From NCBI GenBank assembly GCA_963542695.1, contig CAUTYX010000009.1:1-64000 (forward strand): a stretch of 64,000 nt of DNA, in the 5' to 3' direction. The notes beneath the pieces are model-generated. The model was not told the DNA's origin. It worked only from the letters and a program-made list of their open reading frames with translations, and did not search any database. This document shows positions 23,100 through 32,700 of the stretch, one piece after another; the first letter of the stretch is position 1; each line of letters starts with the position of its first letter. A program made the position numbers and the translations under genes. The stretch is from RUG100 sp963542695. GTDB taxonomy: Bacteria; Bacillota; Clostridia; Peptostreptococcales; Anaerovoracaceae.

Positions 23100-23927
23100 A
23101 TGAAAAAATGGTTGGCGGAACATAGACTATTTACAATACTCTCCAGTATCATCCTTGCTTTGTTGCTGATTATCATTATTTCCTTTGTGACAGCCGGTGG
23201 CAGTACCGTCATCGGACGTGGCATCCAGTCAGGAGTATCCTATATCCAACGTCCCCTGTCAGGATTCACTAACACGGTGAAACAGGAGCTAGGCGGTATC
23301 TTTAAGTATCGTCAAATTCAGAAAGAAAATAAAAAGCTGAAAGAAGAACTGGAAAAACTGGAGAAAGAAAATCGCCAGCTGCAAATTGCGGGAAACGAAT
23401 TAAAGGAACTTCGTTCTCTGTCAAAATCTTTTGACTTCCGACCTTTTTCCGGTAATGGAAAAGCTGTTGCGGCACGTGTTATCTCCATTGATAACTCCAA
23501 TCCATACGTGGTATTTACGGTGGATGCCGGTACGGAAAAGAACATAAAAAAAGATGATATTGTAGTAGATGGCAACGGTCTCATTGGTCGTGTTCAGGAA
23601 GCGGGAAAAGGATACAGTAAGATTGTATCTATTATCTCCAACAAAAACAGTATCAGCTTTTCCGCCCAGCGAAAGTCGTCCACTACAGGTGTTTTAAAAG
23701 GCGATGGTCACGGAAAGCTGACCGGGTATGTGATGAATCAGAACATGTCTATTCTAAAAGGAGACAAGCTGATTACTTCCGGTATTGGCATTTACCCACA
23801 AGGGATTTTAATCGGTACAGTCAAAACCATTGATTACGATGAAGATAGACAGTTAAAAGTCGTAACGGTAGAGCCTACGGTTAACTTTAGTGCACTGCAA
23901 AAGGTGGCGATTTATTATGAGTATTAA
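23100..23927 (+). CDS. mreC: Rod-shape determining protein MreC
   Basis: 275 residues. One N-terminal membrane helix (FTILSSIILALLLIIIISFV) precedes a coiled coil (residues about 70-100: ENKKLKEELEKLEKENRQLQ). The beta-rich periplasmic-type domain follows (AARVISIDNSNPYVVFTVDA, VVDGNGLIGRVQEAGKGYSK, ITSGIGIYPQGILIG). MreC links MreB to the penicillin-binding proteins outside the membrane. The stop overlaps the mreD start. Confidence 0.95.
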   Translation: MKKWLAEHRLFTILSSIILALLLIIIISFVTAGGSTVIGRGIQSGVSYIQRPLSGFTNTVKQELGGIFKYRQIQKENKKLKEELEKLEKENRQLQIAGNELKELRSLSKSFDFRPFSGNGKAVAARVISIDNSNPYVVFTVDAGTEKNIKKDDIVVDGNGLIGRVQEAGKGYSKIVSIISNKNSISFSAQRKSSTTGVLKGDGHGKLTGYVMNQNMSILKGDKLITSGIGIYPQGILIGTVKTIDYDEDRQLKVVTVEPTVNFSALQKVAIYYEY

Positions 23928-24438
23928 GAAGGTCACCATTCTGTATGTGCTGGCATTCTTGTTACAGCTGTCAGTAATCAATTTGTTTTCTATTGGCGGC
24001 ATTGCTCCCAACTTGATATTTTGTTTGACTGTTTTTATTTGTTTTCGTTTTAGCCTTGGGTATCGCTGTGTTCCCTTTGCCCTGGTGGCCAGCTTGCTGC
24101 TAGACACATGTGCCGGCAACTACGTTGGACTTTCGGCTTTGGCTCTGTTTTTAACATGTATTTTTGTTATCTGGGTTAAATATTACATGAACACAGATTT
24201 ACTAAAAACCTTACTGGCAACCGGTGCAGTAGCCACCATTGTATATGGGCTCCTCTACTGGATTATGGTTGCCATTATGAAGTTTGAATACAGTTTGGTG
24301 TACGTATTGCAACATCAGATTTTCTATATCGTATATAATCTGATTGTTATGAGCATCCTCTGGTTGTTTTACAGCAATGTATATGCACGGTGGAAGCTAC
24401 GTGGAGGGGCACCGGATAAGGAAGAAGACAGTATATGA
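23917..24438 (+). CDS. mreD: Rod-shape determining protein MreD
   Basis: 173 residues from the ATG at 23917, which overlaps the end of mreC by 11 bases. Five to six hydrophobic helices (ILYVLAFLLQLSVINLFSIG, NLIFCLTVFICFRFSLGY and others) with the family-typical placement. An integral membrane partner of MreC; sequence conservation in MreD is low, so the call leans on position and topology. ATGA overlap with mrdA. Confidence 0.9.
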   Translation: MSIKKVTILYVLAFLLQLSVINLFSIGGIAPNLIFCLTVFICFRFSLGYRCVPFALVASLLLDTCAGNYVGLSALALFLTCIFVIWVKYYMNTDLLKTLLATGAVATIVYGLLYWIMVAIMKFEYSLVYVLQHQIFYIVYNLIVMSILWLFYSNVYARWKLRGGAPDKEEDSI

Positions 24439-27245
24439 AAGAGCTTTTCAAAAATGTGTTTTCAACTAGATACAGACAGCTGCTAGGGGTATTTTTTGTT
24501 CTGGCAGCGATTTTGGTTATTCGACTATTGGTTCTTACGGTATTCCAGTACGATACTTGGTCCAAGTCTGCCAAAAATATTTCTACCAAGACTGTCTATA
24601 CCACTGCGCCACGTGGCAATATCTATGACAGAAACGGACAACTTTTAGTAGGAAACAAACAGTCCTTTACTGTGAAAATTTCTGCCGATGATCAAAGTAG
24701 CCAGCAGCTAAACAAAACCATCATTAATTTAATTCATGTGCTGAACAAAAACCATGACAAAGTAGAAGACGAATTCCCCATTAAGATTAGTGACGGAAAA
24801 TATTATTATACGTACGATAACCAAGTATCCAAATGGCTTCGCAAAAACAACTTAAATCCAAATTTAACGGCGGAGGAGGCTTTCAATGCTTTGCGCCAGA
24901 AATTAGGCGTGGACAGCTCCTTATCAAGATACGATGCCCAGTTGGAAATGCAGCAAACCTACAGTACGTATCCGCCAATTTCAGTGGACACTATGCAGTA
25001 CACTGCCGATGAAGAAAAAAACAACTTTCTAACGCAATATTTTCCAAACCTAAGTGAAAAGGAAAGAGATAAACTGTCTCCCAAAGAAGCCTTTAAAGGC
25101 ATTCGCAAACACATGGAAATCAAGAGTTCTGTTTCCGATAATACAGCCAGAAAGATTATGGCTGTCCGGTATAGTTTAGATGCTCTTGGATATAATAAAT
25201 ATTTATCTGCCGTAGTATCTAAAAATGTATCAGAGGATACCGTTATGCTTATTGAAGAGGGCTCTGATGACCTGAAGGGGGTACAGGTAGTTTCAGAATC
25301 TACACGGTACTACCCTAACAACAATACCGCTTCTCATGTAATTGGTTATATTGGAGAAATTTCCGATGATAAGAAAGAAGCTTACGGGGAAAAGGGATAT
25401 GCCAACGATGAGCTTATTGGGCAATATGGTATCGAACAAAAATACGAGTCAACTTTAAAAGGGCAAAACGGAAGTAAGACAGTACAGGTAAATGCCAGTG
25501 GTGAAACCGAAAAAGTACTAGGAAAGACCCAGCCAAAGAAAGGAAAAGATGTATATCTAACCTTGGATTTGGATTTGCAAAAATCTGCTGAGGAAGGTTT
25601 GTCAAAGACTATCAATGCCATGCGCTACGGTGGTGGTGTGGGCAGTAAATACGGAGCTTCTCCTATAGCAGAAGCAGCACCAAAGGCCAAGAGTGGTTCT
25701 GTTGTTGCCATTGATGTAAAAACCGGAGATGTGTTGGCATTGGCCAATTACCCGGACTTTAACCCGAATCTTTTTGCAGAGGGCATCAGCTCCTCCAACT
25801 GGGAAAAACTCCAAAGTGATAACCCTAGAGACCCGCTCTCAGCGGCACCATTATATAATATGGCAACCATGAGTACGGTGCAGCCCGGTTCTATTTTCAA
25901 ACCGGTTACGGCAACGGCCGGATTGGAATGTGGATTGAATCCCGATGAGTATAGAACCGATGCTGGTGCCATTAAACTAGGTGGTCGTACTTTTGCCTGT
26001 GTATCTTGGAACTTGTCTCATGGTCGGAAAACTCATGGGTCACTAAATATGTATCGTGCCATTGGTGTTTCCTGTAACTACTATTTTTACGATGTGGCAA
26101 CCAATAAAGACTGGGCCAGCGGCGGTACTATGGGTTACAAAAAGCAGATTACACACAGGACCATTACCGATTATGCAAAACAGTATGGCTTGGGGAAACC
26201 TACCGGCATTGAGCTGGATGAAGCCGTAGTGCCGGTACCATCGGAAAAGAAAAAAATTAAATCACAAAAGGTGCAGCTGCAGTATGAACTGGAAGCTGCT
26301 GCCGAAGAATATTTTAAAAAAGACGTAGTGGCAAACAATACGTTGCTGAAGCAAAATATTCACCAAATTGTTTCCTTGCTGGATAAAAAAAATTTAGACT
26401 GGGATACATTGCACGACCAGTTGCTGCCTAAATATGGAATCAAAGAAGGGAAACTACAGAAGGTAGGAGAGACGGTTCTTTATACATACTACCCACAAGC
26501 CAAGTGGACCACAGGAGATACCTTTAACTTGTGTATCGGTCAAGGGGATAACTCCTATACGCCCTTGCAAATGGCCAACTACATTGCCACTTTGGCAGAC
26601 AAAGGCAAACATAACCAGGTTAGCATTGTAAAAGGTGTCGAAGGTAAGGGATTAACGAAAAAGAAAAAGCCGTCACAAGTAAAGGTGTCTGATAAAAAAT
26701 ATTTTGGACAGATTATTCAAGGTATGCAGTATGTAGCAGATAATCAGGAAAGTACTGTATCCAAGGTGTTTAGAAGCTTGCATGTGAAAATTGCTGCCAA
26801 GACAGGTACTGCTCAGCGTGCCGGCAAAATCAATCCAAAGTCAGAAGTTGTCTATATCCGGGAACATTTGTCAGGCATTGCCCCAAATCTTTCTTGGTCC
26901 CAGGTTCGAAAAGAAATGAAGCGACTAATGGAAAAATATCCAAACACCTATACCAGTGAAGACATTGCTGTTCGCAGGGCGGTAATCAGCCTTAGCAAAG
27001 GGAAGGTAGACACTGAAGATTTGGATCAATACAAAAGCGATTACGATAACTTTGCATGGGTAGTTGCTATGGCACCGGTGGATGATCCACAGATTGCTGT
27101 TTGTGCAATGATCCCACAAGGGTCTACAGCTGCCAATGCAGCTCCTATTGTAAAGGAAGTTATTGGAAAATATTTTGATACCACCAAAAAGTACAGCCAG
27201 TACAATAATAATTCCGGTGTAGAAAACACCACCAATTCTAACTAA
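24435..27245 (+). CDS. mrdA: Penicillin-binding protein 2 (elongation transpeptidase)
   Basis: 936 residues, longer than the 600-700 of many PBP2 proteins. One N-terminal membrane helix (about 16-37) is followed by the dimerisation region starting PRGNIYDRNGQLL. The transpeptidase motifs are in order: S-x-x-K as GSIFKP (Ser about 486), S-x-N as SCN (about 546) and K-T-G as KTGTAQ (about 789). Extra length comes from a helical insert between SCN and KTG (residues about 600-690) and another after KTG (about 800-865); such inserts occur in clostridial PBP2. It cross-links peptidoglycan during elongation and is a beta-lactam target. Start overlaps mreD by 4 bases. Confidence 0.95.
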   Translation: MKELFKNVFSTRYRQLLGVFFVLAAILVIRLLVLTVFQYDTWSKSAKNISTKTVYTTAPRGNIYDRNGQLLVGNKQSFTVKISADDQSSQQLNKTIINLIHVLNKNHDKVEDEFPIKISDGKYYYTYDNQVSKWLRKNNLNPNLTAEEAFNALRQKLGVDSSLSRYDAQLEMQQTYSTYPPISVDTMQYTADEEKNNFLTQYFPNLSEKERDKLSPKEAFKGIRKHMEIKSSVSDNTARKIMAVRYSLDALGYNKYLSAVVSKNVSEDTVMLIEEGSDDLKGVQVVSESTRYYPNNNTASHVIGYIGEISDDKKEAYGEKGYANDELIGQYGIEQKYESTLKGQNGSKTVQVNASGETEKVLGKTQPKKGKDVYLTLDLDLQKSAEEGLSKTINAMRYGGGVGSKYGASPIAEAAPKAKSGSVVAIDVKTGDVLALANYPDFNPNLFAEGISSSNWEKLQSDNPRDPLSAAPLYNMATMSTVQPGSIFKPVTATAGLECGLNPDEYRTDAGAIKLGGRTFACVSWNLSHGRKTHGSLNMYRAIGVSCNYYFYDVATNKDWASGGTMGYKKQITHRTITDYAKQYGLGKPTGIELDEAVVPVPSEKKKIKSQKVQLQYELEAAAEEYFKKDVVANNTLLKQNIHQIVSLLDKKNLDWDTLHDQLLPKYGIKEGKLQKVGETVLYTYYPQAKWTTGDTFNLCIGQGDNSYTPLQMANYIATLADKGKHNQVSIVKGVEGKGLTKKKKPSQVKVSDKKYFGQIIQGMQYVADNQESTVSKVFRSLHVKIAAKTGTAQRAGKINPKSEVVYIREHLSGIAPNLSWSQVRKEMKRLMEKYPNTYTSEDIAVRRAVISLSKGKVDTEDLDQYKSDYDNFAWVVAMAPVDDPQIAVCAMIPQGSTAANAAPIVKEVIGKYFDTTKKYSQYNNNSGVENTTNSN

Positions 27246-27274
27246 TGGTGTCGATTGGGAGAGGTAGCGAGAAA

Positions 27275-28000
27275 ATGGGAAAAGTGTACGCAATCACCTC
27301 CGGCAAGGGAGGTACCGGCAAGACCATGTTTGCCGTCAATATGGCAGCAATGCTGGCTATGCGCGGCTATAGCGTTGTTTTGCTTGATATGGATATGGGT
27401 CTTCGTAATATTGATCTATATTTAGGGCTGGAAAACAGGGTTGTTTACAATTTGATGGATGTTATGTCCGGGGTGTGCCGCATTCGCCAGGCACTGATTA
27501 AAGATCGTCGTTTTGGAGAAAATCTGCAGGTTATTTCCGCATCTCCCGGCCGAGATACAAGAGATATTACGCCTATGCATATGGAGATACTCTGTGAAAA
27601 ATTAAAGAGTAAATTCGACTTTGTAATTATCGATGCCCCGGCAGGATTGGGAGATGGATTAACCTTAGCCGTAGCTGCGGCAGACAGTGCTGTGATTATC
27701 ACCGAAGCCGAAGCGGCTTCTGTCAGAGATGCCGACACGGTAGATAGAGAATTACAAAAGATGGGTATTGAAGATAGAATTTGCATCGTCAACAAAGTCC
27801 ATGGTGACCTTGTAACCATGGGAGTCATGCCGGGACTGTCTACGGTTTCTCGCGGTATGCGATTAAATATTGAAGGGGTTATTCAGGATGATGACAATAT
27901 TTATCTGGCCTGCAATCGTGGTGTGCCCATCGTTATGAAAAAGGGAACATATATCGAAAAGAATTTCCAGAAAATCCTGGATCGGATACTAAACATTTAA
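27275..28000 (+). CDS. minD: Septum-site determining ATPase MinD
   Basis: 241 residues from the ATG at 27275 (GGGAGAGGT upstream); the frame extends to an ATG at 27245 in a TAATG with mrdA, but MinD proteins begin with MGKVYAITSGKGGTGKT. The deviant Walker A is GKGGTGKT with the signature lysine; DMDMGLRNIDLYLGLENR and FVIIDAPAGLGDG follow. The C-terminus NFQKILDRILNI could be the amphipathic membrane-targeting helix. MinD, with MinC, blocks division near the poles. In related genomes minC usually lies between mrdA and minD and minE after it; neither is here. Confidence 0.94.
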   Translation: MGKVYAITSGKGGTGKTMFAVNMAAMLAMRGYSVVLLDMDMGLRNIDLYLGLENRVVYNLMDVMSGVCRIRQALIKDRRFGENLQVISASPGRDTRDITPMHMEILCEKLKSKFDFVIIDAPAGLGDGLTLAVAAADSAVIITEAEAASVRDADTVDRELQKMGIEDRICIVNKVHGDLVTMGVMPGLSTVSRGMRLNIEGVIQDDDNIYLACNRGVPIVMKKGTYIEKNFQKILDRILNI

Positions 28001-28021
28001 CAAACTCATTTCGGGAAGTCA

Positions 28022-28055
28022 AAAGAAGCTGCTTTTTCAAGCAACTTCTTTTTTT
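28022..28055 (+). terminator. Terminator after minD
   Basis: AAAGAAGCTGC (28022-28032) pairs with GCAACTTCTTT (28041-28051) with one mismatch, followed by a T-run to 28055. It also lies between minD and the convergent gpmI. Confidence 0.8.
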
Positions 28056-28085
28056 ATGATGGATTTATGATGGATGTACTTACCA

Positions 28086-29633
28086 TCAATAAAGACTTTT
28101 TCGGCTTATTTTTTTTAAGAGACTATGGCCGGTCATCTCTTCCGGAATAGGTAACCCCATAATGGTTAACAAGCTAGGGGCCAAATCGCAGAGTCTGCCG
28201 TCGTTCAGCAGGGGAGCAGCGTTCTTACTAATGTGTACCAGAGGAACCGGGTTTAGTGAGTGAGCCGTAACAATATTGCCTTCTTCGTCAAGCATCACAT
28301 CGGCATTGCCATGGTCAGCTGTCAACAGAATTGTACCGTCTTTGGCCAACATAGCCTCTACAATGGAGGGAACACAGCCGTCTAAGGTTTCAATGGCTTT
28401 AATGGCCGCTTCCATTACACCGGTGTGCCCAACCATATCGGCATTGGCAAAGTTCAGGATAATTAAATCAAATTGGTCTTTTTCAATTTCTTTTAGGACG
28501 GCTTCGGTTACTTCCGGAGCACTCATTTCCGGCTGCATGTCATAGGTGGCTACTTTGGGGGAGGGAATTAAAATTCGCTCTTCTCCCGGATTTGGGTCTT
28601 CTACGCCGCCGTTAAAGAAAAATGTTACGTGAGCATATTTTTCAGTTTCAGCAATGCGCAGCTGTCGGAGCCCCTGTGAAGAAACGTATTGTCCCAGGGT
28701 ATTGGCATAACTTTCCGGTGGATAAGCCAACAACACATTGGGTATTTCTGCATCATACTGGGTCATACATACGTATGTCAGGTTGGAAATGACCTTTTCT
28801 CTTTCAAAACCATCAAAAGAAGTGTCTACGAAGGCACGTGTAATTTCACGGGCTCTGTCCGGTCGGAAATTAAACATGATAATGGCATCGTTGTCATGAA
28901 CCAGACCGTCCGGATTGACAACTGTCGGTAACAGGAATTCATCTGCCTGGTCTCTCTCATAAGAAGCGGCAATAGCAGCGGCTGCCGTAGCTTCCCGTTG
29001 ACCTTTTCCGGAGGTCATGGCAGCATAGGCTTTTTCCAGACGTTCCCAGCGTTTATCACGATCCATGGCGTAGTACCGTCCGGAAATGGTAGCAATGGAG
29101 CCGGTGTTTTTTTCTTTCATATAGGCTTCCAGTTGATCCGTATAAACTTGGGCACAATTTGGAGGTACGTCACGACCGTCTAAAAAGCAATGAACAAAAA
29201 CTTTTTCAATGTGGTTTTTTTTCGCTAAATCGATTAAAGCCAGCAGGTGGTCAATATGTGAATGCACGCCGCCGTCAGAAACCAGACCAAAGAAATGCAA
29301 CGCCGAGTTGTTGTGCTTTACATGGTCAACAGCCTTTTGAAAAGCCGGATTTGCAAAGAAGCTTCCATCTTCTACCGCCTTTGTAATTCTGGTTAAATCC
29401 TGGTATACGATACGGCCGGCACCGATATTCATATGGCCGACTTCTGAGTTTCCCATTTGTCCGTCAGGCAGTCCTACATCGAGACCACAGGCTTTAATGG
29501 TTGTATGGGGATAGCTTTGAAAAATGCTATCCAGATGAGGTGTTTTAGCTAAAGAAATAGCATTTCCTTTGCCTGCCGGTGCAGAACCGAATCCGTCTAA
29601 AATCATTAACATGGTAGGTGAACTACATTTCAT
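28086..29633 (-). CDS. gpmI: 2,3-bisphosphoglycerate-independent phosphoglycerate mutase
   Basis: 515 residues, the family length. MLMILDGFGSAP (metal-binding Asp), GQMGNSEVGHMNIGAGR (catalytic Ser), HFFGLVSDGGVHSHIDHL, FLDGRDVPP, GRYYAMDRDKRWERLEKAY, FNFRPDRAREI, NADMVGHTG and LLTADHGNADVM are all present. It interconverts 3- and 2-phosphoglycerate using manganese. Here it is a lone gene, not in the gap-pgk-tpi cluster, and it diverges from addA. Confidence 0.97.
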   Translation of the reverse strand: MKCSSPTMLMILDGFGSAPAGKGNAISLAKTPHLDSIFQSYPHTTIKACGLDVGLPDGQMGNSEVGHMNIGAGRIVYQDLTRITKAVEDGSFFANPAFQKAVDHVKHNNSALHFFGLVSDGGVHSHIDHLLALIDLAKKNHIEKVFVHCFLDGRDVPPNCAQVYTDQLEAYMKEKNTGSIATISGRYYAMDRDKRWERLEKAYAAMTSGKGQREATAAAAIAASYERDQADEFLLPTVVNPDGLVHDNDAIIMFNFRPDRAREITRAFVDTSFDGFEREKVISNLTYVCMTQYDAEIPNVLLAYPPESYANTLGQYVSSQGLRQLRIAETEKYAHVTFFFNGGVEDPNPGEERILIPSPKVATYDMQPEMSAPEVTEAVLKEIEKDQFDLIILNFANADMVGHTGVMEAAIKAIETLDGCVPSIVEAMLAKDGTILLTADHGNADVMLDEEGNIVTAHSLNPVPLVHISKNAAPLLNDGRLCDLAPSLLTIMGLPIPEEMTGHSLLKKISRKSLY

Positions 29634-29681
29634 CGGGTATATCCTTTCATTCTTGATATTTGATGTATGTATACTAAAGTT

Positions 29682-29705
29682 ATTATATCACAGACGTGAT
29701 ATAAT
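29682..29705. promoter_or_regulatory. Palindromic divergent promoter of gpmI and addA
   Basis: ATTATATCAC (29682-29691), 4-nt loop, GTGATATAAT (29696-29705): a perfect 10-bp inverted repeat. Each arm carries an extended -10 element (TGATATAAT), one facing addA and one facing gpmI. Neither has a good -35 box, as expected for extended -10 promoters. The symmetry means the two promoters overlap face to face and could compete or share an operator. Confidence 0.6.
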
Positions 29706-29778
29706 GAATCACAGAGTCAAACTTTTGAAAGACAATTCCGCTAGACAAACGACTAAAGGAAACGGTAGGAGATACACT

Positions 29779-32700
29779 ATGCAGTGGACACAGCGCCAGC
29801 AACAAGCGATTGAAGATAGAGGAAACAACCTTTTGGTTGCCGCCGCCGCAGGATCCGGCAAGACAGCCGTCTTAATTGAACGAATCAAACGATTGATTAT
29901 TAGCGAAAACATTGATGTGGATCAGCTGCTGGTGGTGACATTTACCAAAGCGGCGGCAGCGGAAATGAAGGAAAAACTAATCAAGGCTATTCAAAAAGAA
30001 ATTGTTGCAGGGGGAGACAATGCTATATTTATGCGGCAACAACTTTCCCGCATGTACAAAACCAACATTAGCACTTTCCATTCCTTTGCTTTTCAGGTGA
30101 TTCGCAAGTATTTCTATTTACTGGATATTGATCCGCAAGTCCGCATTGCAGATGAAGCCGAAGCTAAACTATTAAAAAATGAAGCTATGGCGGAGGTCTT
30201 CGATGATTTGTACGAAAAAGAAGATACGGCGTTTTTGAATTTTTTAAAAGCGTATGCCCCGGATAAAAGTGACTATAGTTTGCAAAGCCGGTTAATCCGA
30301 GCATACGACAGACTAATGGCCATGACAGCTCCCAAAGAATGGCTTGAGACAGCTCTTGGCAATCTGAAAAGCTCTAAGCTAGAGGATATACATGGCTTAT
30401 CTTCTTTTATCAAATCCGAAAGTCAAAGGAGTATACAGCAGGCACATATTTCTTATACAAAAATAATGAATTTATTCCATGAATATCAATTAGAAGACTT
30501 GGCAAGTAAAGTGGAACCGGAGTGGGCTGCTGTAAAAAAAATAGAGGAAACTCTTTCCGGGTCTATGGGAGAAACAAAGAAAGCCATTAATCAATACAAG
30601 CAAACTTTGGTGCGGCTAACTGCTAAAGGTGATGAAAAAGAAGTCTACAAGGATATTAAGGACCAAGTTAAATTTCATCGAGAAAAGGCGAAAGAGCTCA
30701 TTAAGGAGTTAGAAAAAGATTTCTATGCCTTACCGGAAAAGGTATATATGCAGGATTTGGCGGATACTGCAGCGCAGTTAAAAGAAATGCAACAAATTCT
30801 GGAATTGTTTTATGAAAAATATAAAGAAAAAAAGGCAGAGAAAAACCTGGTTGATTTTAGTGACGAAGAGCAATATTGCTTGCAAATCTTACAGGACGAA
30901 ACGGCGGCAGCCGAATACCGGGAGAAATTTCACTATATTTTTATTGATGAATATCAAGATAGTAACTATTTGCAGGAAGAAATTATTCATAGGATATGTC
31001 GCAAAGACAATGTGTTTATGGTGGGCGATATCAAGCAATGTATCTATCGTTTTCGACTGGCAGAGCCGGATATTTTTTGGGATGTCTATCAAAAATATGG
31101 AAACAATGAAAAACAGGAAGGCAGGGAGACCGGGCAAGAAGGAAAACGAATCGACCTTTCCACCAACTTCCGTAGTAAACCTTGGATTATTGATGCCGTC
31201 AATGGAATCTTCCGGCCGATTATGGAAGGATATGATGATAAGGCAGCACTGGTGGCCGGACAAACGGAAACAAAAGGAACCAGCTATCCGGTGGAGTTGA
31301 TTACGGTAGATGCGGATCTGATACAAGAGGAAGAAACCCAGGAAGAAGCCCCGAAAACAGAATCTGTTTTAGAAGAACTGGAAGATCTGTCCACTGCAGA
31401 GTTGGAGGCAGTGGTGGCAAAAAAGAAAATTCAAAGCCTGCTGGGGAAAACTTTTTATGACAGCAAGGAAGATGTCCTTCGGCCTATTGAAAAAAAAGAT
31501 ATCGTTATTTTAATGCGCTCTGTAAAATCTACGGCACACATCTTCCAAATGGCGTTGCAAGAGGTAGGTATTGATACGGTTACCGATGCCAACGGTGGAT
31601 ATTTTTCCACGGGAGAAATTGCCCAATTCCTTGATTTTCTGTATATCATTGACAATAGCCGAAAAGATCTCAGCTTGCTTTCGGTTCTGCGTTCTTGTGC
31701 ATTTACTTTTACAACAGATGATTTGATTCAAATACGCTTATTCCATAGAGAGGATGCTTATGGTGATGCCTTGGCAGATTACTGTGAGTCCGGTCCCAAT
31801 GAAGAGTTAAAGGAAAAATGTTTAGATTTTATGGAAACCTTAGAAAAATGGAGGAAAGCCAGCAGAGCATTGCCGCTAGATATCTTTATTTGGCGATTAA
31901 TGCAGGAAACCGGATACTATGCCTTTATGGGTGCCTTGGCTGATGGTATTCAGCGACAAGTAAATTTGCGGAGTTTGGTGGATAGAGCATCGGCCTTTTG
32001 TGAAAACAACGGAGGTAATCTGTATGGTTTTTTACAGTATGCAGCCCAGATGTCAGATGCAGAGGATGCCCAGGCCAGTGAAATGGATGACCAAAAAGAT
32101 GCGGTGCGCATTATGACCATTCATAAGAGTAAGGGACTGGAATTTCCCGTGGTGTTGGTGGCAGGTTTGGGTCGTCAATTTCGGTTTGCCAATGACGATA
32201 GCCAGTTTTCTATTCATAAAGATTTAGGGATCGGCACATCCAAAGTAGATATACAGCAACATTGGCACCGGTCAACGTTGATGCAAAAGGCCATTGCAAG
32301 GAAAGCCAAAGCCGAATTTATGGAGGAAGAAAAGCGGATTTTGTATGTGGCACTGACTAGAGCCAAAGATGTACTCATTATGATGGGAGTCGGTACAGCG
32401 ATGGAAAATAAGATTTATCGCTGTGAAACCGGTACGGCTAGCCAAGGTTGTTACTTGGATATTATCTATGCACAGGCAAAAGAAATGGGAATTACCATTA
32501 CCCATGAAAACAGAAGAACGTTGGCAGAGGATATGATTCTTCACGAGGAGAAGCAGAAAGAAATTACCCAATCTATTTTTGAAGAGAGTCCCCGGTGGCA
32601 ACAATGGATTTCTAAAGAAGAGAATCGTCAGCTATACGAAGCCTTAGATAAAAAACTAACCTTTACCTACCCCCACGCCGGCCAAATGGAGACCCGGTCT

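Noticed and set aside
30812..31300. Long plus-strand frame inside addA
   Set aside because: Out-of-frame shadow of addA; lysine-rich composition produced by the frame shift.
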